41,581 nt of DNA. It comes from Curtobacterium aurantiacum. GTDB lineage: Bacteria; Actinomycetota; Actinomycetes; Actinomycetales; Microbacteriaceae. Position 1 is the stretch's first letter; every line of letters starts with the position of its first letter. The notes under the pieces are model-generated. The model saw nothing but the letters and a program-made list of their open reading frames with translations. It did not search any database and was not told the origin of the DNA. The DNA is taken from NCBI RefSeq assembly GCF_018598555.1, contig NZ_JAHEWN010000023.1, positions 1-41,581 on the forward strand, given 5' to 3'. The translations under genes were made by a program, and so were the position numbers. Below are positions 16,424-24,680 of this stretch, piece after piece.

Positions 16424-18318
16424 CCGGCGAGCGTACCGCCGTCGGTGATCGTCGCGCGGAACGAGCGGACCAGCGGCGCACCGGGCTGCACGACGGCGGG
16501 GGTGTCCCACGCCAGTGCCGACCCGATCGCGGGGTACTCCTCGGCGCGGACGAACCAGGGGTCGTGGTGGTCGACGGCCTCGATCCGGATCGTCGCCGGG
16601 CCGCCGTCGAACACAGCGGACCACGTGATCCAGGGCGCCACCGAGCCGTGCACTGCGGCCTCGCCCTCGGCGTCGGCTGTCCGGACGATGATCCCGGTGC
16701 ACTCGGGGAACCGCCAGAAGAAGCCGCCGTAGCCCGCCCCGACCCGACCGTTGCTGCCCGGACCCCCGAGGCGCACCGGGGCGTCGCCGGGGGTGCGGAA
16801 CGACGACGACCAGGACAGCTCCCACCCGCTGGTGACCGCGCGCCACCGCAGGGTGCGGTCCTCGCGCAGGGCCACCGTGCGGTCCGGGCCCCGCCAGACG
16901 AGCGCCTCGGTGGACGTCGTGTCGTGCTGCTCGGCGTGCTCGACCTCGACCGAGCCGTGGTCGTCGCGCCAGACGTAGCCGGCGCCGCGCACGGAGGTCC
17001 GTCCGCCCCAGCAGTTCACGCCGTCGACGTCGGGGATCGCGACACCGACACCGCAGTGCCAGTCGTGGTCGCCGGGGTGGTGCGCGCTGACCACGGTGCC
17101 GCCGAGGGTCCGGACCGGGTGCAGGTACGGCCGAGGGGACGACGTGGCGATCGTGCCGGCCCCGTCGCGTTCAAGGGCGACCGTGACGTCGTCCACGCTG
17201 AGCACCTGCAGTGTCTCGTCCCGGGCCGCGTGCGCCCACGGTGCCCCCACCTCCGAGAACAGTGCGCGGGCGTCGGCGGCACGGTCGATCGTGGCCTCGA
17301 CGTCGGTCAGGACGGGGCGACGAGTCGATCCCTCGCCCTGCCACGTCACCCAGGGGTGGTCGAGCTGCACGGGTTCGGTGGCACGGACCGCCTCGAGCAC
17401 CTCGACGAACGCGCCGGTGGAGACCAGCGGTACCAGGAGCGCGTCGCCGCGTGACCGGTGCGCGAGCAGGTTCTCGAGCAGGTCGGTGCGCTCCAGGTGC
17501 GTGGTCGTGCCGTCGATCGTGACGTCGTCCGTCGTGTACCGCAGCACGCCGCGCCCGGTCGTGCCCCGCACCCGTACGGACGGCGGGACCTCGGTGGTGG
17601 CGCAGAGTGTGAGGGCCGCAGTGGCCTCGAGACCGGTGGTCGTGGTGACCCGGACGGCCGAGGTGTCGTCGCCCTCGATCGCGTTCGCACGGTACAGCTC
17701 GACCTCGACCCGGGCGACGTCGTCGGCTCGGCGGCACCCGACGAGCGCCAGGGCGGTCGCCACGGCGTGCGCGAGCGGGTTGGTGACCACGCCGTCGAGC
17801 ACGTCGACCCCGTCGACCCGGCGCCGTCCAGCCCAGGGGGAGCGGTCCCAGTACGCCTGGTCACGGGTCCAGGTGCCGACCGCTGCCGCTGACCGGACGG
17901 CACCGACGAGCGACCCGTCACGGAACGCCGGAAGGGCGGCGGAACCGAGGCTCTGGAAGCCCACCTGGACGACCCGGCCGGTCCGACGTTCGGCCTCGAG
18001 CAGCAGGCCGAGGGCCTCGCGTGTGGCGACCGGCGGCTTCTCGAGCAGCACGTCCGCACCGGCTTCGAGCGCGTCGAGGGTGAGCGGCAGGTGCGCCGGG
18101 ATCGGAGCCGCCACGACGACCACGTCCACCCGACCGAGCCGCCGGGCAGCGGCCACGTCGGGCACCACGGGAGCACCCGCGTCGGTCATCGTGCCGAGCG
18201 CGGGATCGACGACGGCGGTCAGCGTGCAGTCGCGGGCGGCCACGAGTCGGTCGATGTTCGCACGGTGGTGCAAGCCGTAGCCCCGGGCCCCGACGAGCAC
18301 CACGCCCGGCAGGGTCAC
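16420..18318 (-). CDS. Gfo/Idh/MocA oxidoreductase fused to a PmoA (DUF6807) domain
   Basis: A 632-residue two-domain protein. The N-terminal part has the Rossmann start GVVLVGARGYGLHHRANI, the family motif LLEKPP with the conserved Lys, and an alpha/beta C-lobe to about residue 330: NAD(P)-dependent sugar oxidation. The C-terminal about 290 residues, from DETLQVLSVDDVTVALERDGAGT, include RPYLHPVRTLGGTVVSAHHPGDHDWHCGVGVAIPDVDGVNCWGG. They match the 'PmoA' domain (PF14100), a beta-rich module of unknown function found in polysaccharide loci. The GTG at 18318 overlaps the upstream stop by 4 bases; its own stop overlaps the TPR gene. The fusion suggests the second domain binds or processes the same sugar. 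The actual reaction is not known. Confidence 0.85.
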   Translation of the reverse strand: MTLPGVVLVGARGYGLHHRANIDRLVAARDCTLTAVVDPALGTMTDAGAPVVPDVAAARRLGRVDVVVVAAPIPAHLPLTLDALEAGADVLLEKPPVATREALGLLLEAERRTGRVVQVGFQSLGSAALPAFRDGSLVGAVRSAAAVGTWTRDQAYWDRSPWAGRRRVDGVDVLDGVVTNPLAHAVATALALVGCRRADDVARVEVELYRANAIEGDDTSAVRVTTTTGLEATAALTLCATTEVPPSVRVRGTTGRGVLRYTTDDVTIDGTTTHLERTDLLENLLAHRSRGDALLVPLVSTGAFVEVLEAVRATEPVQLDHPWVTWQGEGSTRRPVLTDVEATIDRAADARALFSEVGAPWAHAARDETLQVLSVDDVTVALERDGAGTIATSSPRPYLHPVRTLGGTVVSAHHPGDHDWHCGVGVAIPDVDGVNCWGGRTSVRGAGYVWRDDHGSVEVEHAEQHDTTSTEALVWRGPDRTVALREDRTLRWRAVTSGWELSWSSSFRTPGDAPVRLGGPGSNGRVGAGYGGFFWRFPECTGIIVRTADAEGEAAVHGSVAPWITWSAVFDGGPATIRIEAVDHHDPWFVRAEEYPAIGSALAWDTPAVVQPGAPLVRSFRATITDGGTLAG

Positions 18319-19994
18319 CGCCCGGTCCCGATGACGATGCGTGTGGCGCCGGGGGCTCGGCCGGTGACGTGGACGTGCTCGCCCCGCGGTCGGTCGGTCC
18401 CGCCGAGGAACGCGTAGTCCTGCCCGGGCGCGTAGAACGCCGGCTGACCCGGGCCGCTGCCGTTGCCCGGGCCGAACGTCACGACGTCGGTGCCGACGCG
18501 GTAGCTGCCGGTTCCCTCGGCGAGGACGCGCTCCCCGGTGACGGTGTCGGTCTGCGTGCCCACGACGGTGCCCCCGGGGCGGAACGTGAGCTGCAGTGAC
18601 CACGGCACGTCGGCCCCCGCGGTCGTGACGTCGAGCACGACGGCATCCGAGGTGACCGCCACGTCGACGGTCGTCGTCATGGTCACCGCGTCGACGGGGC
18701 GCTCGCCGAAGGCCATCGCGGCGGAGAACCGCCCTTCGTCGGCGAGCGGGTAGCGGCCGTCCGACCGGCGCCGGACGCCGGGCAACGGCTGGTGGTAGCC
18801 GGCGGACACGGTCTCGACGAGCCGGAACCGCCCGTCGCCGAGCGACTCGAGCGCGGTGGGTCGGAACGGACCGAGGCCGAAGAACTCCCGGGAGAGCCGC
18901 ACGTCGGACAGCACGACCGACCCGGTGACGACCCGCAGGAAGGTGGGGCTGTTCGCCAGCCCCGAGCGCACGTGACCCTGGGCGGGGACGTCCGACCCGG
19001 CGAAGAGCACGACACTGCGGTCGGGCTCACGCACGTGCACGAGCCGCGCGTCGGCGAAGGAGTGCACGGCGGGGGCGAGCGGGACGGGTTCCGGAAGTGG
19101 CTGCCCGAGCAGGGGATCGGTCATCGCCCGTGCCGCGACGGTGGCCGGCTGCCACATCTCGGCCACGGCCGCGCGTGCTGCGACCGCGGCGAGGTCGCCC
19201 CGGCCGTCGCGCACCGCGACGTGCCAGAGCAGCGGCGCGAACGCCCCGATCCCGAACGGCTGTGACTGGTCCTGCCGGCGGGACTGGACGGTCTCGACGG
19301 TGTCGTCGGGCAGCAGGAGTGCGAGCGTGGCATCGAGCGAGCTGCGCACCGGGTCGAGCAGAGCGGGGCGGTCGAGCACGGAAGCGAGCACCAGGAACGA
19401 CGGCCCGGACACGGCGGACGCGTAGTTCGGGCTCCGCTCCGACCACAGGCCGTCGGCGTCGATGTCCGGGGCCTCGGCCAACCACTCGTCGATGCGGTCG
19501 ACGAGCGCCGCCGACGGGTGCAGCCGGTGGACCCGGGCGAGGGCGGCGGCGATCTCCCACCGGTGGTTCGGGGTGTGCACCCCACCGGTGAGCAGCGCGG
19601 GAGTCGCCCGGACGACGATCGCGTCGAGGTCGTCGGCCAGCGCAGCCGCTGCCGGCACCGCCGCCCGGTGCGGTGCGAGCAGTTCGAGTGCGTCGCAGAC
19701 GTCGTTGACCGTGAACGCGGAGTCCGGTGGGGAGAGCACGTTGTCGCCGCCGACGAACGTGCCACCGGGGGACTGCCGGGCCGCGAGGTGCCGGACCCAG
19801 CGGTGCGCGGTGGCGAGGTCGTCGTGCGCGGCGTGGGCCGGGCCTCCAGGCCGTTGCCGGACCCACGCACCGACCAGCGCGAGCGCACGCGCCATCAGTT
19901 CCCGGTGCTGCAGCGCGGCCGGGTCGTCGTCAGCGAGCCGCAGGCGGGCGACCTCGGCGTCGGCGGCCGGGCCGGCCAGGTCGAGGAACCCCAT
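18315..19994 (-). CDS. Uncharacterised protein, possible (alpha/alpha)-toroid polysaccharide lyase
   Basis: A 559-residue cytoplasmic protein without a signal peptide. The N-terminal 300 residues are helical, with repeated Trp/His/Asn-rich turns (GGTFVGGDNVLSPPDSAFTVNDV, THTPNHRW-like HTPNHRWEIAAALARV, LWSERSPNYASAVSGPSFLVLA). The rest is strand-rich (RLVHVREPDRSVVLFAGSDV, LSREFFGLGPFRPTALE, RIVIGTGR). This two-part layout and the conserved Asn/His/Tyr residues resemble heparinase II/III-type and other toroid lyases, but I cannot assign a known family. It lies between the ABC permeases and the Gfo-PmoA gene, with a 1-base overlap upstream (TGATG) and a 4-base overlap downstream. It therefore probably acts inside the cell on the imported oligosaccharide. 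Confidence 0.6.
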   Translation of the reverse strand: MGFLDLAGPAADAEVARLRLADDDPAALQHRELMARALALVGAWVRQRPGGPAHAAHDDLATAHRWVRHLAARQSPGGTFVGGDNVLSPPDSAFTVNDVCDALELLAPHRAAVPAAAALADDLDAIVVRATPALLTGGVHTPNHRWEIAAALARVHRLHPSAALVDRIDEWLAEAPDIDADGLWSERSPNYASAVSGPSFLVLASVLDRPALLDPVRSSLDATLALLLPDDTVETVQSRRQDQSQPFGIGAFAPLLWHVAVRDGRGDLAAVAARAAVAEMWQPATVAARAMTDPLLGQPLPEPVPLAPAVHSFADARLVHVREPDRSVVLFAGSDVPAQGHVRSGLANSPTFLRVVTGSVVLSDVRLSREFFGLGPFRPTALESLGDGRFRLVETVSAGYHQPLPGVRRRSDGRYPLADEGRFSAAMAFGERPVDAVTMTTTVDVAVTSDAVVLDVTTAGADVPWSLQLTFRPGGTVVGTQTDTVTGERVLAEGTGSYRVGTDVVTFGPGNGSGPGQPAFYAPGQDYAFLGGTDRPRGEHVHVTGRAPGATRIVIGTGR

Positions 19995-20878
19995 CAGTCC
20001 TTCAGACCCGCGTTGAGGTCGGCGCCGTTCACGTACTTCTGGAACACCAGGTAGAGCAGCACGAGCGGGATGATCGAGATGACCGAGGCGCCGAGCAGGA
20101 CCGTCCAGTTCACGTTCTCGGCACCGACGATGCTCTGCAGGGCGATCTGGATCGTGAACTGCTTCGGGTCGTTGAGCACCAGGAGTGGCCAGATGTAGTC
20201 GTTCCACCGCCACTGGAACGAGAAGATCGCGAGCGTCAGCATGATCGGGCGGGAGATCGGCAACATGATCCGCCAGAAGATCCCGAACTCGCTCGCCCCG
20301 TCGATCCGGGCGGCCTCGACCAGGTCGTCCGGCACGGTGATGAAGAACTGCCGGAACATGAAGATGCCGGTCGCGGTGATCACCGACGGCACGATGATGC
20401 CGGCGAGCGAGTCGTACATGCCGAGGTCGCGGATGACGATGAACGTCGGGGCGAGGATCACCTCGGTGGGGAGCATCGTCGTGGCGAGGATGCAGACGAA
20501 GAACACCTTGAGCCACCTGTTGTCGTACTTCGCCAGCGCGTACCCGGTGGCCGCGCTCGCCAGCACCGTCAGCACCGTCGTGACCAGGGCGACGATGACG
20601 GTGTTGCCGAAGTACCGGGCGAAGTCGTAGCTCGACCAGGCCTCGGCGAAGCCGTCGACCGACCAGTTCTGCGGCAGCAGGGTGAGCGGGTACGAGAACA
20701 GTTCGCCGCCCGGCTTGAACGCACTGAGCACGAACCACAGCACCGGGAACCCGAAGGCGATGATGAACACCCAGAGCAGGGCCGTTGCCGCGATCGCCTT
20801 GGGACGGGGCGGGCCGTCCGTGCGCTTCTTGCTCGTGCTCGTGCTGGGAGCGGGCACCGTGGGCAGGGTGGCGGTCAT
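19994..20878 (-). CDS. Carbohydrate ABC transporter permease (MalG/UgpE-like)
   Basis: A 294-residue inner-membrane permease of the binding-protein-dependent type. A polar N-terminus (TSTSKKRTDGPPRPK) precedes about six membrane helices. The ATPase-contact EAA loop is EAARIDGASEFGIFWRIMLPISRP (about residues 190-213), followed by WRWNDYIWPLLVLND. The C-terminal GADLNAGLKD is typical of the MalG group ('aGl.aGavKg'). The ATG at 20878 overlaps the stop of the first permease gene (ATGA). No ATPase gene lies in the operon, so it must use a shared multi-sugar ATPase such as MsiK, as in other actinobacteria. Confidence 0.93.
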   Translation of the reverse strand: MTATLPTVPAPSTSTSKKRTDGPPRPKAIAATALLWVFIIAFGFPVLWFVLSAFKPGGELFSYPLTLLPQNWSVDGFAEAWSSYDFARYFGNTVIVALVTTVLTVLASAATGYALAKYDNRWLKVFFVCILATTMLPTEVILAPTFIVIRDLGMYDSLAGIIVPSVITATGIFMFRQFFITVPDDLVEAARIDGASEFGIFWRIMLPISRPIMLTLAIFSFQWRWNDYIWPLLVLNDPKQFTIQIALQSIVGAENVNWTVLLGASVISIIPLVLLYLVFQKYVNGADLNAGLKD

Positions 20879-21849
20879 CGACGGGTCTCCGTCCGACGGT
20901 TCACGGCCAGCTGGATCAACGCGATGGCCATGAGGATGAGCATGAGGACCATCGACGCCGCGCTCGCGTAGCCGATGTGGGCGTTCTGGAACCCGTTCGT
21001 GTAGATGTACTGCACCAGCAGGTTGTTGTCGGTGCCCGGACCACCGCCGTTGAGCGCCTGGACGGTGGCGAACTCCTTGAACGCCCCGAGCGACGACAGC
21101 AGGACCACGATGAACGACGTCGGCGCGATGCTCGGCAGGGTGATGTAGCGGAACTGGTGCCAGGCGCCCGCGCCGTCGAGCGACGCCGCCTCGTAGTACG
21201 ACTGCGGGACGTTCCGGATCGCAGCGACGAACAACAGCATGTTGAACGCGGCTCCGGCCCACGCGGTGGCGAAGACGACGACCAGGAGCGACAGGTCGGC
21301 GTTCGACTGCCAGGGGACGGCCTTGCCGCCCAGGGACTCGATGACGAAGTTCGCCAGGCCGAAGTTCTCGCCGAACATCCACCGCCAGATCACACCGGTG
21401 ACGATGGGGGAGATCAGCCACGGCACGAAGAACACGATGCGGGCGACGCTCCGGCCCTTCGCCGCGGGGCTCGTGAGCATGAGCGCCATCGACAGCGCCA
21501 GGACGAAGCCGAGCGGAACGGCGACGATCGCGTACAGGAAGGTGCGGCCGAGGGCTGCGTAGAAGGTGTCGTCGGCGAAGAGCTCGAAGTAGTTCGCCAG
21601 GCCGACGAACTGCGGGTCGACGACACCGTTGTAGTCGGTGAACGAGTAGCCCAGGCCGATCACTGCGGGCCACACGAAGAACACCACGAACAGGACGGCG
21701 TTCACACTGACGAACAGGATCGGGGCGAGGACGGGCTTGCTGACGCCGGAGCGTCGGCGCTTCGTCCCGCCGGGTGCGCCGGGCCGTCGGGGCGGCACCG
21801 GGGTGGGCACGACGGTCTGCACGTCGCCGGCTGCGGTGGGGATGCTCAC
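20875..21849 (-). CDS. Carbohydrate ABC transporter permease (MalF/UgpA-like)
   Basis: A 324-residue permease, partner of the MalG-like protein. The N-terminus holds a Pro/Arg-rich cytoplasmic tail (PPRRPGAPGGTKRRRSG) before the first helix PVLAPILFVSVNAVLFVVFFVWPAV, then YSFTDYNG, the usual MalF periplasmic start. The EAA loop is YYEAASLDGAGAWHQFRYITLPSIAP. The final segment MVLMLILMAIALIQLAVNRR is the last helix. The start is GTG at 21849, with AGAGGATCATC upstream. It lies 137 bases after the binding-protein gene; that gap holds a hairpin (21953-21981) that may lower expression of the permeases relative to the binding protein. Confidence 0.93.
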   Translation of the reverse strand: MSIPTAAGDVQTVVPTPVPPRRPGAPGGTKRRRSGVSKPVLAPILFVSVNAVLFVVFFVWPAVIGLGYSFTDYNGVVDPQFVGLANYFELFADDTFYAALGRTFLYAIVAVPLGFVLALSMALMLTSPAAKGRSVARIVFFVPWLISPIVTGVIWRWMFGENFGLANFVIESLGGKAVPWQSNADLSLLVVVFATAWAGAAFNMLLFVAAIRNVPQSYYEAASLDGAGAWHQFRYITLPSIAPTSFIVVLLSSLGAFKEFATVQALNGGGPGTDNNLLVQYIYTNGFQNAHIGYASAASMVLMLILMAIALIQLAVNRRTETRR

Positions 21850-21952
21850 GATGATCCTCTTCGTTCGTCGCGCTTACGGAATCGGCACATGGCCGGGCGG
21901 GCCCGGACCCGGGGTGACAGCGACCTGGCCGGGTGTGCCCGGGGTGGCATGT

Positions 21953-21981
21953 GGGGCCGGGTGCCTCATGCGCCCGGCCCC
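21953..21981 (-). terminator. Intercistronic hairpin between binding-protein and permease genes
   Basis: GGGGCCGGG and CCCGGCCCC form a 9-base stem with an 11-base loop, just downstream of the binding-protein stop. An outer stem GGGGTGAC/GTCACCCC (21911-21918 with 21986-21993) can enclose it and includes the stop codon. Such hairpins between a solute-binding gene and its permeases often stabilise the first mRNA part or terminate some transcripts. Confidence 0.5.
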
Positions 21982-21986
21982 GACCG

Positions 21987-23267
21987 TCACCCCACGTGCT
22001 CCTCGTAGTACTTCGTGATCGTGTCGAGCGTCTCCTTGGCCGACTGCTGCCCGTTGATGAGCTTGCCGACCTCGGCCGTCGTCGGGTCGGTGCCGAGCTC
22101 CTTGCCCTCGACCGCCCACTCCGAGGCCGCCTTGGCGTAGGAGCTCGAGATCGGGTCAGCCGCGTCGATCTCCTTCTGGTACAGCGCGAAGGAGTCCTTC
22201 GCGGCCTGCGACTCGAACGGGTACCGGATGTCCAGCCCGGACTCGACGGGCAGGAACCCGTTGGTGGTCACGAGCTTCGCGTAGTTCGTCGGGTCGTACA
22301 TGGCCTCGATGAACTTCTTCGCCGCGGCACCGCGGGCGTCGGAGTTCTCGAACCCGACGATGTTGCCGCCGTAGTTGATCTCGGTGGCGTGGGTCGGGTC
22401 GGCCGGCGTCGCGGCGCTGGCCCAGTCGAAGTCGGTGATGTTCGACGCGAAGTCCGACGACTGCCAGACGCCGGAGAAGTAGGCGACGACCTGCCCGCTC
22501 TTGAACAGGGCGTTCGGGTCCTGGCCACTCGTCCAGACCGACTTCGGCATGACCGAGTCGTCGTTCATGTCGGCGAAGTCCTGCAGGGCGTCGACCGTCT
22601 TCGCGTCGGTGGGGAAGGAGCCGTCCTTCTCCTGCTGCATGAAGTCGGTGCCCTTGGTGAACATGTAGGCCCGCAGCCGCGACGGCGACGAGTCGAACAC
22701 CAGGTCGTACTTGGCACCGGTGTCGGCCTTCACCTTGTCGGCGGCGTCGAGGAACTCGTCCCACGTCCACGCCTTCGCGGGGTCGGTCGGGTAGGCGATG
22801 CCGGCCTTGTCGAACAGTGACTTGTTCACGAACAGGCCGGCCGCGGTGACGTCGGACGGGATCGAGGTGACCTTGCCGTCCTTGTCCTTCGCGATGAGGT
22901 CCTGGTCGATCCCGTTCGCCTCGTCGTCCACGATCGAGGCGAGGTCGACGGTCTTGCCGCTCCAGATCGGGTCGATGCCCGCGGCGCGCACCACGTCGGG
23001 CAGCGAGTTCGCCTGCGCCGACTCGCGGAGCTTGGTCTGCAGACCGTCGTAGGGCAGGTTGACGATCTTCACCGCGACGCCGGTCTGCTTCTCGTACGCG
23101 GTCGCGAGGTCCTGGTAGCCCTTCTCCTGCGCGGACGAGGTGGAGAGCCAGAAGGTCAGCTCGTCCACCTTGCCGCTGTCCCCGGACCCGCCGGAGGCAC
23201 AGCCGCTCAGGAGCGCGAGCGCGGCGATCCCGCCGGCGAGTGCGAGCATTCTCTTGGATGACTTCAT
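21987..23267 (-). CDS. Sugar ABC transporter substrate-binding lipoprotein
   Basis: A 426-residue extracellular binding protein (family 1, MalE/UgpB type). MKSSKRMLALAGGIAALALLSGC is a lipoprotein signal with the lipidated Cys at residue 23. The mature start DELTFWLSTSSAQEKGYQDLATAYEKQTGVAVKIVNLPYDGLQTKLRESAQANSLPDVV is the classic family opening. SDVTAAGLFVNKSLFDKAGI and WTWDEFLDAADKVK are the hinge-side motifs. The ATG at 23267 has GAAAGCAG upstream. It heads the minus-strand operon and its promoter carries a LacI-type operator (23366-23379). The ligand cannot be read from sequence; the neighbours suggest an oligosaccharide or glycoside. Confidence 0.93.
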   Translation of the reverse strand: MKSSKRMLALAGGIAALALLSGCASGGSGDSGKVDELTFWLSTSSAQEKGYQDLATAYEKQTGVAVKIVNLPYDGLQTKLRESAQANSLPDVVRAAGIDPIWSGKTVDLASIVDDEANGIDQDLIAKDKDGKVTSIPSDVTAAGLFVNKSLFDKAGIAYPTDPAKAWTWDEFLDAADKVKADTGAKYDLVFDSSPSRLRAYMFTKGTDFMQQEKDGSFPTDAKTVDALQDFADMNDDSVMPKSVWTSGQDPNALFKSGQVVAYFSGVWQSSDFASNITDFDWASAATPADPTHATEINYGGNIVGFENSDARGAAAKKFIEAMYDPTNYAKLVTTNGFLPVESGLDIRYPFESQAAKDSFALYQKEIDAADPISSSYAKAASEWAVEGKELGTDPTTAEVGKLINGQQSAKETLDTITKYYEEHVG

Positions 23268-23341
23268 CGTCACTGCTTTCGTTCGGGACCACGTGCTTCT
23301 GCCGTGGGCGAGCGTTCGGGGTGTCTCGGCCGAGGACCCCA

Positions 23342-23370
23342 GGTCTACACGACGCCCGCCGTTCTGGCAA
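23342..23370 (-). promoter_or_regulatory. Promoter of the binding-protein operon
   Basis: On the minus strand TTGCCA (23370-23365) and TAGACC (23347-23342) are spaced by exactly 17 bases. The -35 box lies inside the LacI-type operator, so a bound repressor would block RNA polymerase. Confidence 0.6.
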
Positions 23371-23379
23371 GCGCTTTCC
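23366..23379. promoter_or_regulatory. LacI-family operator, copy 1
   Basis: GGCAAGCGCTTTCC is a near-perfect palindrome around the central CG, of the type bound by LacI/CcpA-family repressors (AAGCGCTT core). An identical 14-mer lies at 24625-24638. The LacI-type gene at 23514 lies between the two. Confidence 0.85.
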
Positions 23380-23513
23380 TGAGTGATGTTCTGACAATGT
23401 GACCTGCGTGTCCACACGGCGGGAACGGCGCGGCTGACGCCCACCGTGCCTCCCGGGAAATCGCTATCCTCGCCACAGACCGCGCACGGCGCGGACCTGA
23501 CTGGAGGCACGAC

Positions 23514-24581
23514 ATGCCCGAGCGCGGCACCGTCACCCTGGCCGACGTGGCCGAGCGGGCAGGGGTGTCGCTCGCGACCGCCTCACGGGCGCTCAACGGC
23601 AGTACCCGGAAGGTCCGGCAGGAGTCGGTGGACCGGGTGCGCGCCGCCGCCCGCGCGCTCCGCTACACCGCGAACGTGCAGGCGCAGGCCGTCGCGCGCG
23701 GGACCACCACGACCCTGGCGCTCGTCGTCGGAGACATCGCCGACCCGTACTTCGCGGCGATCGCGGCGGGGGCCATCCGGGCAGCCGACGAGGCCGGGCT
23801 CGTCGTCACGATCACGTCCACCGGCGGGGATCCCTCGCGGGAGGTCGCCGTGCTCGGCGTCGTCGCGGGGCTCCGTCCGCGCGCCGTGGTCCTCGCCGTC
23901 AGCCGTCGGCTCGGCGTCGGCTCCGGATCCGCGACGGGGTCCGGACCCTCCGAGGTCGCGGCGGCCGTCGGCGGGCTCGTCGCGGCGGGGGCCGGAGTGT
24001 CCGCGCTCGTGTCCGACCTGGACGGGGCCGCAGCCGGCGTCCCCGGCGTGCACGGCGTGGTGATCCGCAACCTCAGCGGGGCCGCCGCACTCGCGGGTGC
24101 GCTGGTCGAACAGGGTCACGACTCCTTCGCCGTGCTCGCCGGCGACCCGGACCTCGTCACGGCGCACGCCCGGGTCGAGGGCTTCGTCGCCGGCCTCGCG
24201 GCGCACGGTCTGCGGGTGCCCGACGAGGACGTGGTGCCGTCCGAGTTCACGCGCGACGGCGGGTACCGGGCGATGGTGTCGCTGCTGGACCGCGCGGCCG
24301 AGGGCGGTGCGCCGGTGCCGCGGTGCGTCTTCGCCGTCACCGACCTGATGGCCGTCGGGGCGGTCGCGGCGATCCGTGAGCGCGGGCTCGTGCCCGGGGT
24401 CGACGTCGGCGTCGCCGGGTTCGACGACGTGCGGATGCTCGCCGACGTCGTGCCGGCGCTCAGCACGGTGCGGCTGCCGCTCGAGGAGATCGGGGAGCGA
24501 GCCGTCCGCCGCGCGCTCGGGCTCGAGGCCGACGGTGCCGTCGACGGCGAGGTCGTCCTGCGCGCCAGCACCGCCCGCTGA
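23514..24581 (+). CDS. LacI family transcriptional regulator
   Basis: A 355-residue repressor. The N-terminal HTH is VTLADVAERAGVSLATASRALNG (residues 7-29), followed by the hinge helix NVQAQAVARG. The periplasmic-binding-like core starts at TTTLALVVGDIADPYFAAIAAGAIRAADEAG and includes FAVTDLMAVGAVAAIRERGLVPGVDVGVAGFDDV, typical of sugar-responsive LacI proteins. Residues about 135-160 hold a Gly/Ser/Ala-rich insert (GVGSGSATGSGPSEVAAAVGG) longer than in LacI itself. The ATG at 23514 has TGGAGG 6 bases upstream; a TATCCT box at 23464 gives a leader of about 45 bases, so unlike many neighbours it is not leaderless. It most likely binds the two GGCAAGCGCTTTCC sites and controls both flanking operons. 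Confidence 0.92.
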   Translation: MPERGTVTLADVAERAGVSLATASRALNGSTRKVRQESVDRVRAAARALRYTANVQAQAVARGTTTTLALVVGDIADPYFAAIAAGAIRAADEAGLVVTITSTGGDPSREVAVLGVVAGLRPRAVVLAVSRRLGVGSGSATGSGPSEVAAAVGGLVAAGAGVSALVSDLDGAAAGVPGVHGVVIRNLSGAAALAGALVEQGHDSFAVLAGDPDLVTAHARVEGFVAGLAAHGLRVPDEDVVPSEFTRDGGYRAMVSLLDRAAEGGAPVPRCVFAVTDLMAVGAVAAIRERGLVPGVDVGVAGFDDVRMLADVVPALSTVRLPLEEIGERAVRRALGLEADGAVDGEVVLRASTAR

Positions 24582-24624
24582 CCTCGTCACCGAGCACGCC
24601 ACGCACACCGTGGTGTACGGTTCC

Positions 24625-24638
24625 GGCAAGCGCTTTCC
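24625..24638. promoter_or_regulatory. LacI-family operator, copy 2
   Basis: GGCAAGCGCTTTCC is identical to the site at 23366-23379. It lies just downstream of a TACGGT (24616-24621) that could be the -10 box, so the site would cover the transcription start. It precedes the Gfo-DUF993-isomerase operon. Confidence 0.85.
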
Positions 24639-24680
24639 AACACGACGGACAGCGGGCCACGGCGAGCAAGGGAGCACGCG

